From Zygaena filipendulae (lineage: Eukaryota > Arthropoda > Insecta > Lepidoptera > Zygaenidae): a DNA stretch of 64,000 nucleotides. Shown piece after piece: positions 20,919-31,516 of this stretch. Numbering within the stretch: the stretch's first letter is position 1; each line of letters opens with the position of its first letter. The notes beneath the pieces were generated by a model. It saw nothing but the letters and a program-made list of their open reading frames with translations. It was not told the origin of the DNA and ran no database searches. The position numbers and the translations under genes are program-made. The stretch covers positions 464,001 to 528,000 of the forward strand of contig OU015666.1 of NCBI GenBank assembly GCA_907165275.2, read 5' to 3'.

Positions 20919-21559
20919 AGAAAAGAAATATACTAGAGATGACACGTAGGCGGGGAAGGCGCGCCATGGTGGCAAAGAAAGTTAGAGCAAATACTCTAAC
21001 TTGCTCAAAATTTCTTTTGCTCGTATCCCAAGTATATTTTCCACAACATTCCCGAAACTGAATTTTGAAAACAGCGAATGAGTAAAAACGTAACCAATAA
21101 GCGTTTAATACCTTTCTTTAAGTTATATATAGTTACACTAGTTGTGCCCGCGGTTTCACCCGCGTTAATTTCAGAGTTCCTGCGGGAATTCCGAGATAAA
21201 AAGTACCCTATGTGTTAATCTGATGTGTAAGCTATATTATTGAAAGTTTCATTTAAATCCATCCAGTAGTTTTTGCGTAAAAGAGTAACATCCATCCATC
21301 CATCCATCCATCCATCCATTCATCCATCCACCCATCCATCCATCCATCCATACATTCTTACAAACTTTCGCGTTTATAATATTAGTAGGATAGTTAAATG
21401 TTTTAGTGCGTGATGAATAGTTGATGTTGTTGATGTCCCATCTATCAGTTGTTTTCTGTTCTGTGATTAGCATCGTATACGTCTATCGGCCGCACTCGGA
21501 GTCGTTTTAACGATTACTTAATTTTAAATAAAGATTTTCAAAACAAAACTGCCGCACCC
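20919..21559 (+). repeat. Repeat unit X copy 2 plus half of foldback family F
   Basis: Unit X (GACACGTAGGCGGGGAAGG) matches 3654-4006 and leads into GGCCGCACTCGGAGTCG, the foldback left arm, which stops at CTGCCGCA (21559). The foldback right half is missing. A Helitron-like element at 21138-21390 splits unit X. Confidence 0.75.
21138..21390 (-). mobile_element. LEP1-type Helitron-like element with (ATCC)n
   Basis: CTAGTTGTGCCCGCGGTTTC to ATAATATTAGTAGGA, reverse orientation. It belongs to a subfamily marked by TGTGTTAATCTGATGT and a CATC/CATCC tetranucleotide run (21290-21352, about 15 units). Inserted in repeat unit X. Confidence 0.9.
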
Positions 21560-21610
21560 GGCCAAATTTGTTATTGGTCGAATTAATAATTCTTCGGACC
21601 CTCTTTCATT

Positions 21611-21857
21611 AACCCGCCGTAATTTCGTAGTTCCCGCGGGAATTCCGGGATAAAAAATACCCTTTGTCCTTCTCTGTACCCCTGACAACGGACATGCCAA
21701 ATTTCATCTAAATCCGTTCAGCCGTTTTTGCGTGATTGAGGAACAAACATTCAAATTATATTTTGTGTTGGTTGGCAAATAAATTTATTTTCTTTCTTCT
21801 TTCTTTCTTTCTTTCAAACATCCACACTTTCACATTGATAATATTAGTATAATATAT
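21611..21857 (-). mobile_element. LEP1-type Helitron-like element with small insert
   Basis: Lacks the terminal CTAG side (starts at CGCCGTAATTTCG). About 55 bases at 21757-21812, ending in a CTTT run, interrupt the CATCCAAACATCC region. Confidence 0.8.
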
Positions 21858-22594
21858 TTATTTTAGGACCATCAACAGGTTGCTATAATAACGCATCTGT
21901 TGACGTTGGTGTTATCTTACAAAGTACGCCGTAATATGGTCAAATATTGTTTGTACACTTTAGTAGATGATCTTTCGGCATTACGTTGGGGGCCGACTGT
22001 ACACTATACAGCCTAGCCGGTGGCTGTACTCGGTAGTTTCCTGAATGCTGCGTTGAACTTCCCACCAATAATACGATAAATGTAACTTGTCACCAGCATT
22101 TTCTTCACTTTCCAATGGCAGTAGATGATGTTTAAGAGAATTTAATAAAATTTTATAGTCCTTGTGACGATGTGCTTGTTTGTTTGTTACGCTTTCACAT
22201 CGTAACTAATATCCTTAAACATCAAATAATCATAGAGTATGACACAAATGACCTGTGCTTACAATGCGTATCATAAGTTTGTTTTTACATTTGCTAGAAA
22301 AATATAATATGATATTTTTCTATTACTATCTAGGTAAGGATGAGAAAAAGTATTAGTCTAATTTGTGTGTTTGGATTTAGGGGGTGATCTTTGCAACTAA
22401 TGAACCGATTTAAAACTTCTTTAAGTCATAGTAAGCTGCAGTATTCCTTAGTGTCATAGGACACTTTGATTTTGTAAATCCCGCAGAAATGCTGAAATTC
22501 ATACAGGTGAATCCCATTGAAATTCAAATGAAGGGAAGGGTATGAAACGCGAGCAACACCGCGGGAATATAATGTATACTAATCTCATATCATT

Positions 22595-22791
22595 ATTATA
22601 AAGAGGTAAAGTTTGCGAGTTTGTGAGTTTGTGACGTTGTAGGGGGTAATCTCTGGATCTACTGAGCCGATTTTGAAAATTCTTTCATTTATAGGAAGCT
22701 GCGGTAGTCCTCGGTGACAGAATTCTTTTTATCTCGAAATTCCCAAGGGAACTCCGAAATTACTGCGGGTGAAACCGTGGGGGACGGCTAG
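22595..22791 (+). mobile_element. Helitron-like element, TTTGTGAGTTTGTGACG subfamily
   Basis: Ends with CCGTGGGGGACGGCTAG after the CGGGTGAAACCG hairpin arm. The interior GATCTACTGAGCCGATTTTG differs from LEP1. A more worn relative may occupy 22340-22560. Confidence 0.7.
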
Positions 22792-22959
22792 TATCTTATA
22801 AAAACTCGTCCTTAAAAATACCTACGCAATTTTCTATATCACTAGGTAACAGAGTTATTGAAATTCGCGTATTAGTAAGAAAGTATTCGAGAGAAAAAGA
22901 ATTCGATATTATTTATATCAAAGAGGAAAAAATATTTCTCTTATCATTATAAATTTTGT

Positions 22960-23200
22960 TTTTTCCGCGACATTAATACTGGAGTCGTCTTCCCGCCATC
23001 AGATAGTACGTGTCTCCGCGGCGGAAATTGATAAAGTTTCCACCCCCCGAGTGGAGGGTTGTCGGGGGATGATGGCGTCGGCGGTGCTCGGCGGTTATCG
23101 GTGATGGTTTGTGACGTCGCGCCGCCGCGCACAATACAGCCTCCGTCCACTCTGGCACCCCTCGCTGACTCACTTCTACTATAGTGGACACTCAACTATA
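22960..23200. other. GC-rich unique patch
   Basis: Contains many CG dinucleotides (for example GTGACGTCGCGCCGCCGCGC near 23110), a strong contrast to the flanks. Frames on the minus strand are open here because of base composition. Could be a promoter/CpG-like segment or conserved noncoding DNA of a neighbouring gene; no transcript feature proves this. Confidence 0.4.
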
Positions 23201-23343
23201 ATTATCCTACTTTAATTTCCTGATTCACTCGGGAACTTAAGAGTATATCCTGTGGCACCCAGAGTAATTGTTGCTTCGGTTCATTAATCCCGAAATTACG
23301 TTCCTGCATATAAAATTACAAAACCTCGTTTATAAAATAGGTA

Positions 23344-23567
23344 CTAGTCGATCCCCGAAGTTTCACTAAAGTTAATTTTGGTGTTCCCTTCGGAATTCGT
23401 TGATAAAAATTACCTTATGTCACTCAGGAACATTGTAGCTTCGGAAAAGTGAAAGAACTTTTTAAATCAGTTACCAAGATTTTGAGACTATCCATTATAA
23501 ACAAACCAATAAACAACCATACAACAAAACAAATCTTTTCTCTTTGTAATATTAGTATAGATATATA
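23344..23567 (-). mobile_element. Degenerate Helitron-like element
   Basis: CTAGTCGATCCCCGAAGTTT to TTTGTAATATTAGTATAGA keeps the two ends and order of a reverse LEP1-like copy, with much sequence decay between. Confidence 0.55.
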
Positions 23568-24109
23568 TATAAGGTAATATAGCAATAATCATGTATTTCA
23601 GAAAATAATTTTGTTTGCGAATTGCGAATTCGCTTAGATACTTGATGAAAATCAACGACGAAAAACATGATCTTGCTTGAACAAACGTTTCTACTAGTGT
23701 TTTTCAGTAGTCATCTTAAGCTCGTTTCTCACGGTCAGTATATTGTACGTAAACGAGGCTCGCCCCGACCTTAACGGAACTCAAAACCGTCGCGAGTAAG
23801 GTTACTTACTAGTACTTATCCTAGTAGTATCCTAAGTAGTAGTATCCTAAAAAAAGATATTGTCATGTTTACTAGCTATAAAATTACCTCCCTTAGTTCC
23901 TTGGCACGTTAAATTATGCTTACACGTATTTAATAACCAACGCAACCGAGTTAGTCTATTCAAAAATGCGGTGCGAGTCAGTAGGGACAGCGGTCATAAA
24001 AGACCAATGTATTGGTGGTTTGCCACGGTGCGTTTATCTATTTACACTCTAGCACGTTTTTAAACGGTGTTCCATTTTACGCAATTCATGGCCTTCTTCA
24101 GTGCGTAAA

Positions 24110-24215
24110 ATGAAGTGTGGTGTGAAGGCGGCTTTACCAATTCTCTTAACACTCACGACTGTGTCTCGAACTCCAGCCGTTTCTTTATTCCCCTTTAACA
24201 GGATACCAGCTAAGG
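24110..24215 (+). CDS. Possible signal-peptide exon (weak)
   Basis: An ATG at 24110 opens a 35-codon frame beginning with Met-Lys-Cys, followed by a hydrophobic stretch (AALPILLTLTTV) as in a secretory signal peptide. The frame then runs into AGCTAAG/GTATGT, a good splice-donor match at 24216. No promoter, no second exon and no known family was identified, and the minus strand is equally open. It could be chance or part of an unknown repeat. An 11-bp inverted pair (24073-24083 and 24102-24112) overlaps the start. Confidence 0.15.
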
Positions 24216-24693
24216 TATGTTCAACTCTCACTTTTTTACTGTACTTACCTACTTTATTACTTGGTTTAATACTACTTCGCCGTAGTGTTTATCCTCCCTT
24301 TACTACACTGTAGACGTTGCAAGTTGACATGTTTTTCTTTGCTCCTTATGTCCAGGAAATAGGGTTGGGAATAGCGTCAGTTTCTGCGTTTGATTAATCC
24401 AGTAAATTGGTATTAAAATTTGTTTTTGTCTTTACCCCTTTCCGCTAAATATACAAACGCCGTGCACGTGTCTGTAGCTCAAAGAGTTTTTGCAATAAAA
24501 CCAGATTTATATGGGTAAGTATATAAAGATAAATCTTCCATGTGTTGTAAAAAAATCATAAAATAAGTATATTAAGGTAGCAGTTTTAGAAATGGTAATT
24601 TCTTTTCGACGAAAAGAAAAAAACATGGCTGTACTTATGTACGTACGCATGTTAGAATTTATACATGGAATAGGCACCTACTACTATTCATAT

Positions 24694-25030
24694 AAAGATA
24701 AAGATAAAGATAAAGAAAGATTTATTTAAGCAAGAAGAAACACAACACAAATGAACACATACAGAACAACACAAATGAAGACAATTAAAGAATAACAAAA
24801 AAAATAAAGAAATAAAGAAAAAAAAAATAAAAAAATAAAAACAAAACAATGAAAAACGAAATAAAACTAAACAAGAAATAATAATATATTTTGTCACTTG
24901 TGTGGTGTGTCTCCACGCTCAAAATGGTCCTTGACTCAGCATTATGTCGTGAGTGTGGGAACACTCACGACGCTGGTTTTCAGTCAAGGCCATAGTGACT
25001 TACAAATACCACGCAAGACGAACGGGCGCA
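24694..25030 (-). mobile_element. LINE 3' end with (TTTATC) tail
   Basis: Read on the minus strand: a segment with TGAGTCAAGGACCATTTTGA and GCGTGGAGACAC, then an AT-rich 3' UTR ending in TTTATCTTTATC repeats (24694-24715). A strong hairpin GTCGTGAGTGT/ACACTCACGAC (24946-24971) with outer arms CCTTGACT/AGTCAAGG may be part of the 3' UTR. The pol frame itself is not present. Confidence 0.5.
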
Positions 25031-25115
25031 CACAAACCATACACACTAGCAATAATAAATTAATAGTGCAAAATAAATAAATAAAGAAAGGACACACAAA
25101 ATATAATACACAATA

Positions 25116-25290
25116 ACTCCACACATAATAGATACATAAATTTATAAAAAAATAAAAAATAATACTTAAAATGCAATACTTAAAATATGTACATCTATAT
25201 ATACTACTAGGTACTATAATAAATATCTCCACACATAATAGATACCTTTTACATACAAAGTACTTAAAAAGCAATACTTAAAATATAACA
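25116..25290 (+). repeat. Local duplication, about 110 bp apart
   Basis: TCCACACATAATAGATAC and ACTTAAAA-GCAATACTTAAAATAT occur twice (25116-25195 and 25227-25290) in the same order with small gaps. No coding function. Confidence 0.6.
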
Positions 25291-25406
25291 GGCACTGATC
25301 TCGACAACTGGGAATGAGGATGGCAGGATGATAATAGTGCTGGTTAAGGGGCAACAGAGGACTTTTGTAAAGCCAGCAGGACATTTTCCGAAGGAAATGC
25401 ATTTCA

Positions 25407-25588
25407 GGAGGAATTCCGGGACAAAAAGTACCCTATGCCCTTCCCTGTATTCCTGACTATTGCATACACGTTGTATGCAAAATTTCATGAAGATCGGTGA
25501 AGCCGTTAAGACGTGAAAGCGTAACAGACAGACAGATAGACTAACAGACAGAATTACTTTCGCATTTATAATATTAGTAGAGATTTCG
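25407..25588 (-). mobile_element. LEP1-type Helitron-like element, partial
   Basis: GGAATTCCGGGACAAAAAGT through CGTGAAAGCGTAACAGACAG to TTATAATATTAGTAGAGA. The CTAG-hairpin end is missing. Confidence 0.75.
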
Positions 25589-25639
25589 TATTTATATTGT
25601 GTTGTCGTCGTTATTTAGGCGATAATCATAAATACTATT

Positions 25640-25904
25640 TGATACAAATCGTAATGTGTAAAGGCACTTCGACGCGTTTCCGAATACTTCCGAGTCACGT
25701 GGCCGTTTAAAAGCTTTCGCGACGCAGCCAATTGCATTTGTATACATTTTTCCCATCGCCGTACCCTTTGGGGATCCGGGTCGGGAATGGGACAGATTGA
25801 AGAAACCGGATGAAAAATAACACCCGAAGAAGCCGGGTGAATAAATGATGCGTGCGCGTCGACGGATATCCCCGATGTGTCGACGATACGCGAGTCACAG
25901 ATTG
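25640..25904. other. Moderately GC-rich unique stretch
   Basis: Contains several TCGACG motifs (25856-25890) and GGGATCCGGGTCGGGAATGG. A 100-codon minus-strand frame (25615-25917) has no recognisable family and shares its openness with other frames. No gene is called. Confidence 0.35.
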
Positions 25905-26012
25905 GGCTGTTATGCATTTGATGGGCTGTAGATCTCCCTTTTAATATGACAATGTGACTGGAATAGACGCATTTTAAGTTTTATCCAAATAGATTCTTAG
26001 AAAGTTAAGAGA
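25905..26012 (-). repeat. Insert shared with 33147-33258, copy 1
   Basis: From GGCTGTTATGCATTTGATGG through GAATAGACGCATTTTAAG to GTTAAGAGAAAAAA, nearly identical to 33147-33258. At its right it joins the hairpin end of a LEP1-type element (GTGTCCCCCGGTTTCACC). At its left, unlike copy 2, no CTAG end remains. Confidence 0.8.
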
Positions 26013-26131
26013 AAAAAGTGTCCCCCGGTTTCACCCGCGTTAATTTCAGAGTTCCCGCGGGAATTCCGGGATAAAAAGTACCCTATGTGTTAATCTGATG
26101 TATAAGCTATATTATTGTAAAGTTTCATTTA
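26013..26131 (-). mobile_element. LEP1-type Helitron-like element, left part of copy split by LINE
   Basis: Hairpin end without CTAG, then TTCCCGCGGGAATTCCGGGA and the marker TGTGTTAATCTGATGT. It stops at AAAGTTTCATTTA (26119-26131), which is repeated at 32454-32466 on the far side of the LINE. Confidence 0.9.
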
Positions 26132-26226
26132 TCTTATCTTATCTTAAACAATGGGGTGGGCAAGCAAAGCCTCGGCACTTCGACCCTTGGGATCTTTTGT
26201 ACCATCCCCATCCTGTGCTCCTCCCT

Positions 26227-28365
26227 CTACTCCCTGAAAACCTCGGCGGCAAAGGCTAGCGTGCAGTGGAGGGGCAAGAGCCTAAAGTCCTCTGATTCTG
26301 GGTAAGCCATCCCCAGGAGGTCCATTCGTTTACGAGCCAAGGCATCGCACTCGCACATAAGATGTGCCATTGTTTCCACCTCTACGCCGCACTTCCTGCA
26401 GGATGAGTCGCTTGCGAGTTTCATTTTCGTGAGGTGTTCCTTTGTCCCGAAGTGACCTGTAAGCACACCAGTGATTAGGCGGGCCTGATTGCGACTTAAG
26501 AGAAGTATGTTACGTGATAGTTTCTCATCGGTTTTGTCGCCGATAAAGCGTTTGGAATGCCTGAGGCCCGTAGTCGAAGACCACTCCTGTGAGTGTCTTT
26601 TCCGGGCGTTTTCGCGTATTGCCTTTTTCACCATGTTTGCAGAGATCCCAACAAATGGCTCTGGTCCAATGAGGGTTTCATCTGATCCTTTCCTTGCCAG
26701 TTCATCTGCAAGTTCATTGCCTTGTATACCTACATGACCTGGAACCCAGATTAATCTGACCTTGTTGTTGGCGCCCAATTTGTTCATGGCATGGACGCAT
26801 TCAAGCACCAACCTTGACTCCACTCTACATGATGTTACAGCTTTTAGCGCAGCTTGGCTATCTGTGAGTATGTAGATGGATTTTCCTTTTATTTCGTTTT
26901 TGATGTTTTCTTTGACACAGCTTATTATAGCGTAGGTTTCTGCTTGAAAGACTGTTGCATATCTTCCCATGCTCTGGGAAGATTTATAGTGTTCAGCATA
27001 TACCCCCGCCCCTGTGCCCGTGCTCGTTTTTGAGCCATCTGTATACCAGATTAGGCTACCCATGTCTGGTTTCCGTATACCTTTTTTCCATTCTTCCCTG
27101 GTTGGGATTTTCACCTTGTAGTTCCTTTTGAAAGAGTAGACGGGGTTCATTTTGTCTCTTCCCATGTCCATCAGTCCGTCGATGTCGTTATTGACATCCA
27201 GTTTCGTATGCGTGGTTTGCGGAATGGATCTATTCCACGCCCCAGCCTCGGCTAGCCGATATAGTGCTTTCCTAGCCTCAGCCTCCACCTCTATGTGTAG
27301 TGGTGTGAGGTCCAATAAGATCTCCATTGCCGACGTTGGTGTCGTCTTGAAGGCCCCTGTGATTGAGAGACATGCTAGGCGTTGCACTTTCTTGAGTTCT
27401 GCCTTGCACGTTTCCAGTTTAGTCCTTGGCCACCACACGATGCTGCCATACTTGATTATGGGAACCACCATCATCCTGTAGAGCCAGTGGACTACTTTTG
27501 GCTTTAGGCCCCATGTACTGCCGTAGGCTCTACGGCACATCCCAAATATTCTTAGAGCCTTTGTCGTGATGTTGTTCACATGTGTTTTAAACGTCAGCTC
27601 CTTGTCCAAAGTGACTCCAAGATATTTCACTTCAGTGGACCAGTTTAACTGATTTCCTGACAAAGATAAGGTTTTCAGCCCTGTTAAAGTCCTTCTCCTA
27701 GTAAATGCCAAGACTGACGTTTTACTTGGACTGACCGATAGTCGGTTTTTTGTGCACCATCTCTCAACTCTGTCTAGAGCCTCTTGCATTAGACATGATG
27801 TAGTCCCAGGAAATTTACCATTTACTAGTATTACGATGTCATCTGCATATCCTACCGTATAATACGGTCCTCTGTTCAGTTCTTTGATAAGTGAGTCTAT
27901 CACCATACACCATAGGGTGGGTGATAGCACACCTCCTTGTGGACATCCCCTAGTGGTTTTCACACACATTGTCTCTCCTCGTAGATTCGAGTGTATGATT
28001 CTGCCCTTTAACATATGGTCGACCCACCGACCAATTGTCCTGTTGATGCCATGCTCACGTACGGCGTCCTTGATAGAGTCGTGAGTTGTTCTGTCGAAGG
28101 CTCCTTCAATATCTAGGAAGGCTCCCAGACACAGCTCTTTTTCCTCAATAGCTTTTTCCGCACGACTGACCACATAGTGCAGCGCCGTTTCAGTGGATTT
28201 GCCCGACTGGTAGGCACATTGCATCTCATGCAGTTTAGTCCGTTTTAAAGGTCCTGTCCTTATGTATTTGTCTATAAGTTTTTCCATGCATTTTAAAATA
28301 AACGATGATAGACTTATAGGCCTGTAAGACCTTGCCTGATCGTAGCTCGGTTTTCCTGGTTTAGG
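26227..28365 (-). pseudogene. LINE ORF2, 3' part: reverse transcriptase, RNase H, Cys/His end
   Basis: Downstream part of the interrupted ORF2, open from the insertion edge (about 28365) to the stop at 26227; its first Met is at 28287. Visible in order: RT start (SYRPISLSSFILK), the RT core with GCPQGGVLSPTLW and the catalytic YADD (near 27845), a thumb region, RNase H (starting WYTDGSKTSTGTGAGVY with DSQAALKAV and GNELADELA), and a terminal CRKCGVEVETMAHLMCEC cluster. The enzyme would copy element RNA at a nicked chromosomal site; RNase H would remove the RNA strand. No other stop or frameshift is seen, so the break is recent. A truncated sibling at 12031-12584 covers the last part. Confidence 0.93.
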
Positions 28366-28610
28366 TATTTATTTATTTATTTATTTATTTAAACTTTATG
28401 CACATCATGGTACAAAAGGCGGACTTAATGCCACAGTGGCATTCTCTGCCAGTCAACCTTCAGGTAGTACAGAGAGCTCACTTGGCGGTGCATTTACGAT
28501 ATATATTTAGATAAAAACTTACATAGATATAGATACTCACATACATACATACATACATACACAGACACATACATACATACATACACAAACACATACATAC
28601 ATACATACAT
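28366..28610 (-). mobile_element. LINE 3'-end fragment inserted in ORF2
   Basis: About 245 bp with a TTTA-repeat at its left (the 3' tail on the minus strand), the block GGCATTAAGTCCGCCTTTTG in reverse, and a CATA-repeat at its right (28545-28610). The conserved block is shared with 60822-61262, which also shows the end of that family's pol. The insertion replaces nothing in ORF2: flanking codons read on across it. A target duplication is not clear. Confidence 0.82.
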
Positions 28611-30109
28611 ATATACACTACCTTTACCTGTCTCCATATTTTAGGTATATATCCCAAAGCGATACAGGCCTTGAAAATTCTGCACAATTGCGGCAACAAT
28701 ATTCCTGCACCCTGTTGTAGTAGTATTGGGTATATTCCATCCGGCCCTGGAGATTTGAATGGCTCGAAGCTGAATATTGCCCACTTAACCTTTAGTTCGT
28801 CTACTACCTTTTTAGCAGTGTTCCAATCTTCTCTACTAGTACGGCGCGATAGCTCGTTAGTGGAGATTGGCTCCTCATTTACTGCCTCTAATTCCTCTGA
28901 TCCTGGGAAGTGTGTCTTAAACATCACTTTTAGGGTCTCTTTTCCTGTATCCGTAAGTTCTCCATCATCATCTCGAACTACTGACAATGGATGAACCTTA
29001 ACTGCAGCCATCGCCTTTGAAAGTCTCATACTTTCAGGTATTGAACTTATGTTGTCACAATGTTCCCTCCAAGCCTTGCGTTTAGCCTTTCGTACCTCCT
29101 TGTTATATTCTGTGAGCAGTCTGTGGTATTCACTAAACTCCTTTGTAGCCATGGCTCTATTAAAAGCTCTACGTGTGGTCTTCTTCAACTTTGAAAGTTT
29201 AGTAGACCACCATGGTACCTTCTTTGAGAGGGATTCCTTTTCAGGACAGTTGTTTAACCATGCTCCCATGATAGCCTGATTAACCCTGTCTGCTTCGAAC
29301 TCCAGATCCACGGTCGAACCTAAGTTCCCGTTAAAGTTTCCCAGTTCTCCCTTTAAGTCCCTTCTGAAGGCGCTCCATTCGGTATTCCTGGGATTCCTTC
29401 TGCGTACAGTTGTCCATTCAGCCATGGTGCTGTACCTAAAGCATATGTATCTGTGATCTGAAAGCGAGGTCTCATTAGATACATGCCAATCCATAACCTT
29501 GTTAGTTGCATTGCTAGAAGCCAGTGTTATGTCTATTACCTCTCTACGTCTTGAAGTGACGAAGGTCGGCCTGTTTCCGTTATTGAGAATTTGTAAATTA
29601 GAACTTACCACGAATTCTAATACTTTTTCTCCTCTTTTGTTGACGTCCGAGCTTCCCCAGACGACATGGTGCGCGTTCGCGTCGCAGCCAATGATGACAT
29701 GACAGTTACTTTGGCTACCGTACTCGACGAGGTCCCTCAACTTTGGTGTAATTGGTTCCACGTCCTCATATGGAAGATAGGCAGAAGTTATGATCAGTGC
29801 TTCCTTTCCTTTACTCCCACCGGTATGGATCTTGATGGTTGTTAGATCCCTGAAGCAAAAATTATGCAAGGGAATTGCATTTACCTCCTTTCGGAGGTAA
29901 ATGCAAGTCCTTGCATCCTTAGTGGCACAGAAATAATAGATAATACCTCCCGTGTCACCCAGGCCCTTAACTTCCCCCTTATACAGATAAGGTTCTTGTA
30001 TCAGGGCGCAGTCATAAATGTTCCTTTTGAGGTCACGCGCCAAAAGGGCCGTGGCCGCCTTACTGTGATGCAAATTAATTTGTACACACCTTAGTTCCTG
30101 TTTAGACAT
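28478..30109 (-). pseudogene. LINE ORF2, 5' part: AP-type endonuclease and start of RT
   Basis: Starts at ATG 30109, ten bases after the A tract. Residues 1-230 are an exonuclease/endonuclease/phosphatase domain: NLHHSKAATALL at the start, an IQEPY motif for metal binding, IGCDANAHHVVWGS, and SDHRYI with the catalytic Asp-His. A linker and the N-terminal RT segment (SPGPDGIYPILLQ) follow. The true ORF2 sequence ends near codon 500; the last 30 or so residues (repeats of Cys-Met-Tyr-Val) come from the CATA-repeat insertion. The domain would nick target DNA to prime reverse transcription. Confidence 0.93.
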
Positions 30110-30114
30110 CTTCT

Positions 30115-30116
<2 letters not shown>

Positions 30117-30162
<46 letters not shown>
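30117..30162 (-). repeat. 46-bp A tract between ORF1 and ORF2
   Basis: An uninterrupted T run on the plus strand, so a poly-A on the element's strand, between the ORF1 stop (30173) and the ORF2 start (30109). Either an expanded purine-rich spacer (GAAGAA flanks it) or a trace of a former internal insertion. Such a run could also affect ORF2 translation. Confidence 0.9.
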
Positions 30163-30172
30163 CTTCCCTCTC

Positions 30173-31516
30173 CTATTCCCCTTGAGCCTCCTCCTCTACC
30201 TGGTCCATCCGCTCCGGTGAAGAAGAGGAGCCCGACAAGTCAAGCCCTCCCAGCACATCGAGCGCGTCATCGGTCCTCACCGACGTAGTAGGCGATGAGA
30301 CCCGATCACCGCTCGGCATGGAGGGTCCGCCACTCGGGCCCCCCTCATCCACCGGCCGGATGCCTGTAGCGAGGTCCCTCCTTGGTCCTCGTCTCTCCTC
30401 TTCCTTTTGGGGCTCCACAGCATCGTCCTCGAGCACTTTGAAGGAGCTCATGTCGATCCCCGTATGGAGGCAGTAGTTCGCCGCCTTGATGACATCCGCG
30501 GACGTTTGGTCCATAAGAACGATACGCCTCACGGATGCCTCCTCGACCAGCGTGTCCACCACCTTCCATTCGCTGGTCCTCAGTGTGGGATTGACGCGCT
30601 GCAGCATCCTGAGCACCCTGGTGTTGTCGGTGCGGCCCACATTTTTAGTCTTCCACGCCATTTTGACCGGTTTTGGAAGATCCTTGGCCTCGACAACCTT
30701 CAGCTTCATGCCCTCCACGACTCTGCCGTTAAGGCATTGCAGCCACCTTACTGCAGCATCACCTTCACACGTGATGTGCACCACCCCCGCAACTACTATG
30801 CCTACGGTGACAGTGGGCATGGGATCGGGGGTGCCCTCCAGGAGATCAAAGATTTCTCCCTGGATGGCACCCAACGATTCCACCCCTATCATCGTAGCCG
30901 GGTAGTTGTCAGCTATGACTGCCATCTTGGTACCCACGAGTGCTTCCCGATACGAGCCCTGATGTTTAGGTCTCTTGGAGCCCTCAGTGGCTTCCGCGGC
31001 TTCGTCACTGACCTCTCTTGGCCTTTTCCCCGAAGAAGCGACCGAGGCACCTTGCAGCGCCTGTGCTCTCTTCAGGATCCTACGCCGCTTGGCGGCCATG
31101 CTTCCTCTGCCCTTTTTAGATGGAGGGCCTTGCCGTGGGGGGTTGCTTTCACCGACCTCTTTTGGCGCGCTGCCGGGCACTGCGTCCCCCTCTGTCCTAT
31201 CCGGATGGAGAGTTAGCGCGCCCAACTGTGCGCCGCCATCGGTGGGTCCCACAACCCCTGCACCCTGTACGATGCGGAAGCCAGCACCTTTCCCATCGGT
31301 GGGGACACTACAGGTGGGCACTGCCGTTGGCGCGCCCTGCCTTGCGCCCCGCCCAATAGGTCCGGTGGTACCTTCCTTACGTCCTTTGAAGGGCCCCCCT
31401 TTCCCCCCTTCCTTTCGTGTGCCTTTTTCAGGCTCAACCTTTTTGACCGCTACCTTTTCGGCAGCGTCCTTCCTGCCCTCTTCGGGCGCACCGCGGTTTG
31501 GGTTTGAATTAGCCAT
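30173..31516 (-). CDS. LINE ORF1 (Gag-like RNA-binding protein)
   Basis: A 447-residue open frame from ATG 31516. Residues 1-160 are rich in Lys, Gly, Pro and Glu and look disordered and basic, suited to RNA binding; AAKRRRILKRAQ resembles a nuclear localisation signal. Residues about 195-365 form a folded block (VIADNYPATMIGVES ... TGIDMSSFKVL) that resembles the DUF4780-type region I associate with LOA-like ORF1 proteins. The tail is acidic and Ser-rich. No CCHC knuckle is seen. It would coat element RNA to form the retrotransposition particle. GC content is well above that of the neighbours. Confidence 0.85.
   Translation of the reverse strand: MANSNPNRGAPEEGRKDAAEKVAVKKVEPEKGTRKEGGKGGPFKGRKEGTTGPIGRGARQGAPTAVPTCSVPTDGKGAGFRIVQGAGVVGPTDGGAQLGALTLHPDRTEGDAVPGSAPKEVGESNPPRQGPPSKKGRGSMAAKRRRILKRAQALQGASVASSGKRPREVSDEAAEATEGSKRPKHQGSYREALVGTKMAVIADNYPATMIGVESLGAIQGEIFDLLEGTPDPMPTVTVGIVVAGVVHITCEGDAAVRWLQCLNGRVVEGMKLKVVEAKDLPKPVKMAWKTKNVGRTDNTRVLRMLQRVNPTLRTSEWKVVDTLVEEASVRRIVLMDQTSADVIKAANYCLHTGIDMSSFKVLEDDAVEPQKEEERRGPRRDLATGIRPVDEGGPSGGPSMPSGDRVSSPTTSVRTDDALDVLGGLDLSGSSSSPERMDQVEEEAQGE

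Noticed and set aside
22947..23195. Two Arg/Pro-rich minus-strand frames
   Set aside because: GC-rich composition keeps several frames open; no domain, signal or splice evidence.
28545..28610. CRISPR-like regularly spaced repeats (CATACATA)
   Set aside because: A simple tetranucleotide microsatellite at the end of a LINE fragment; no spacers and a eukaryotic context.
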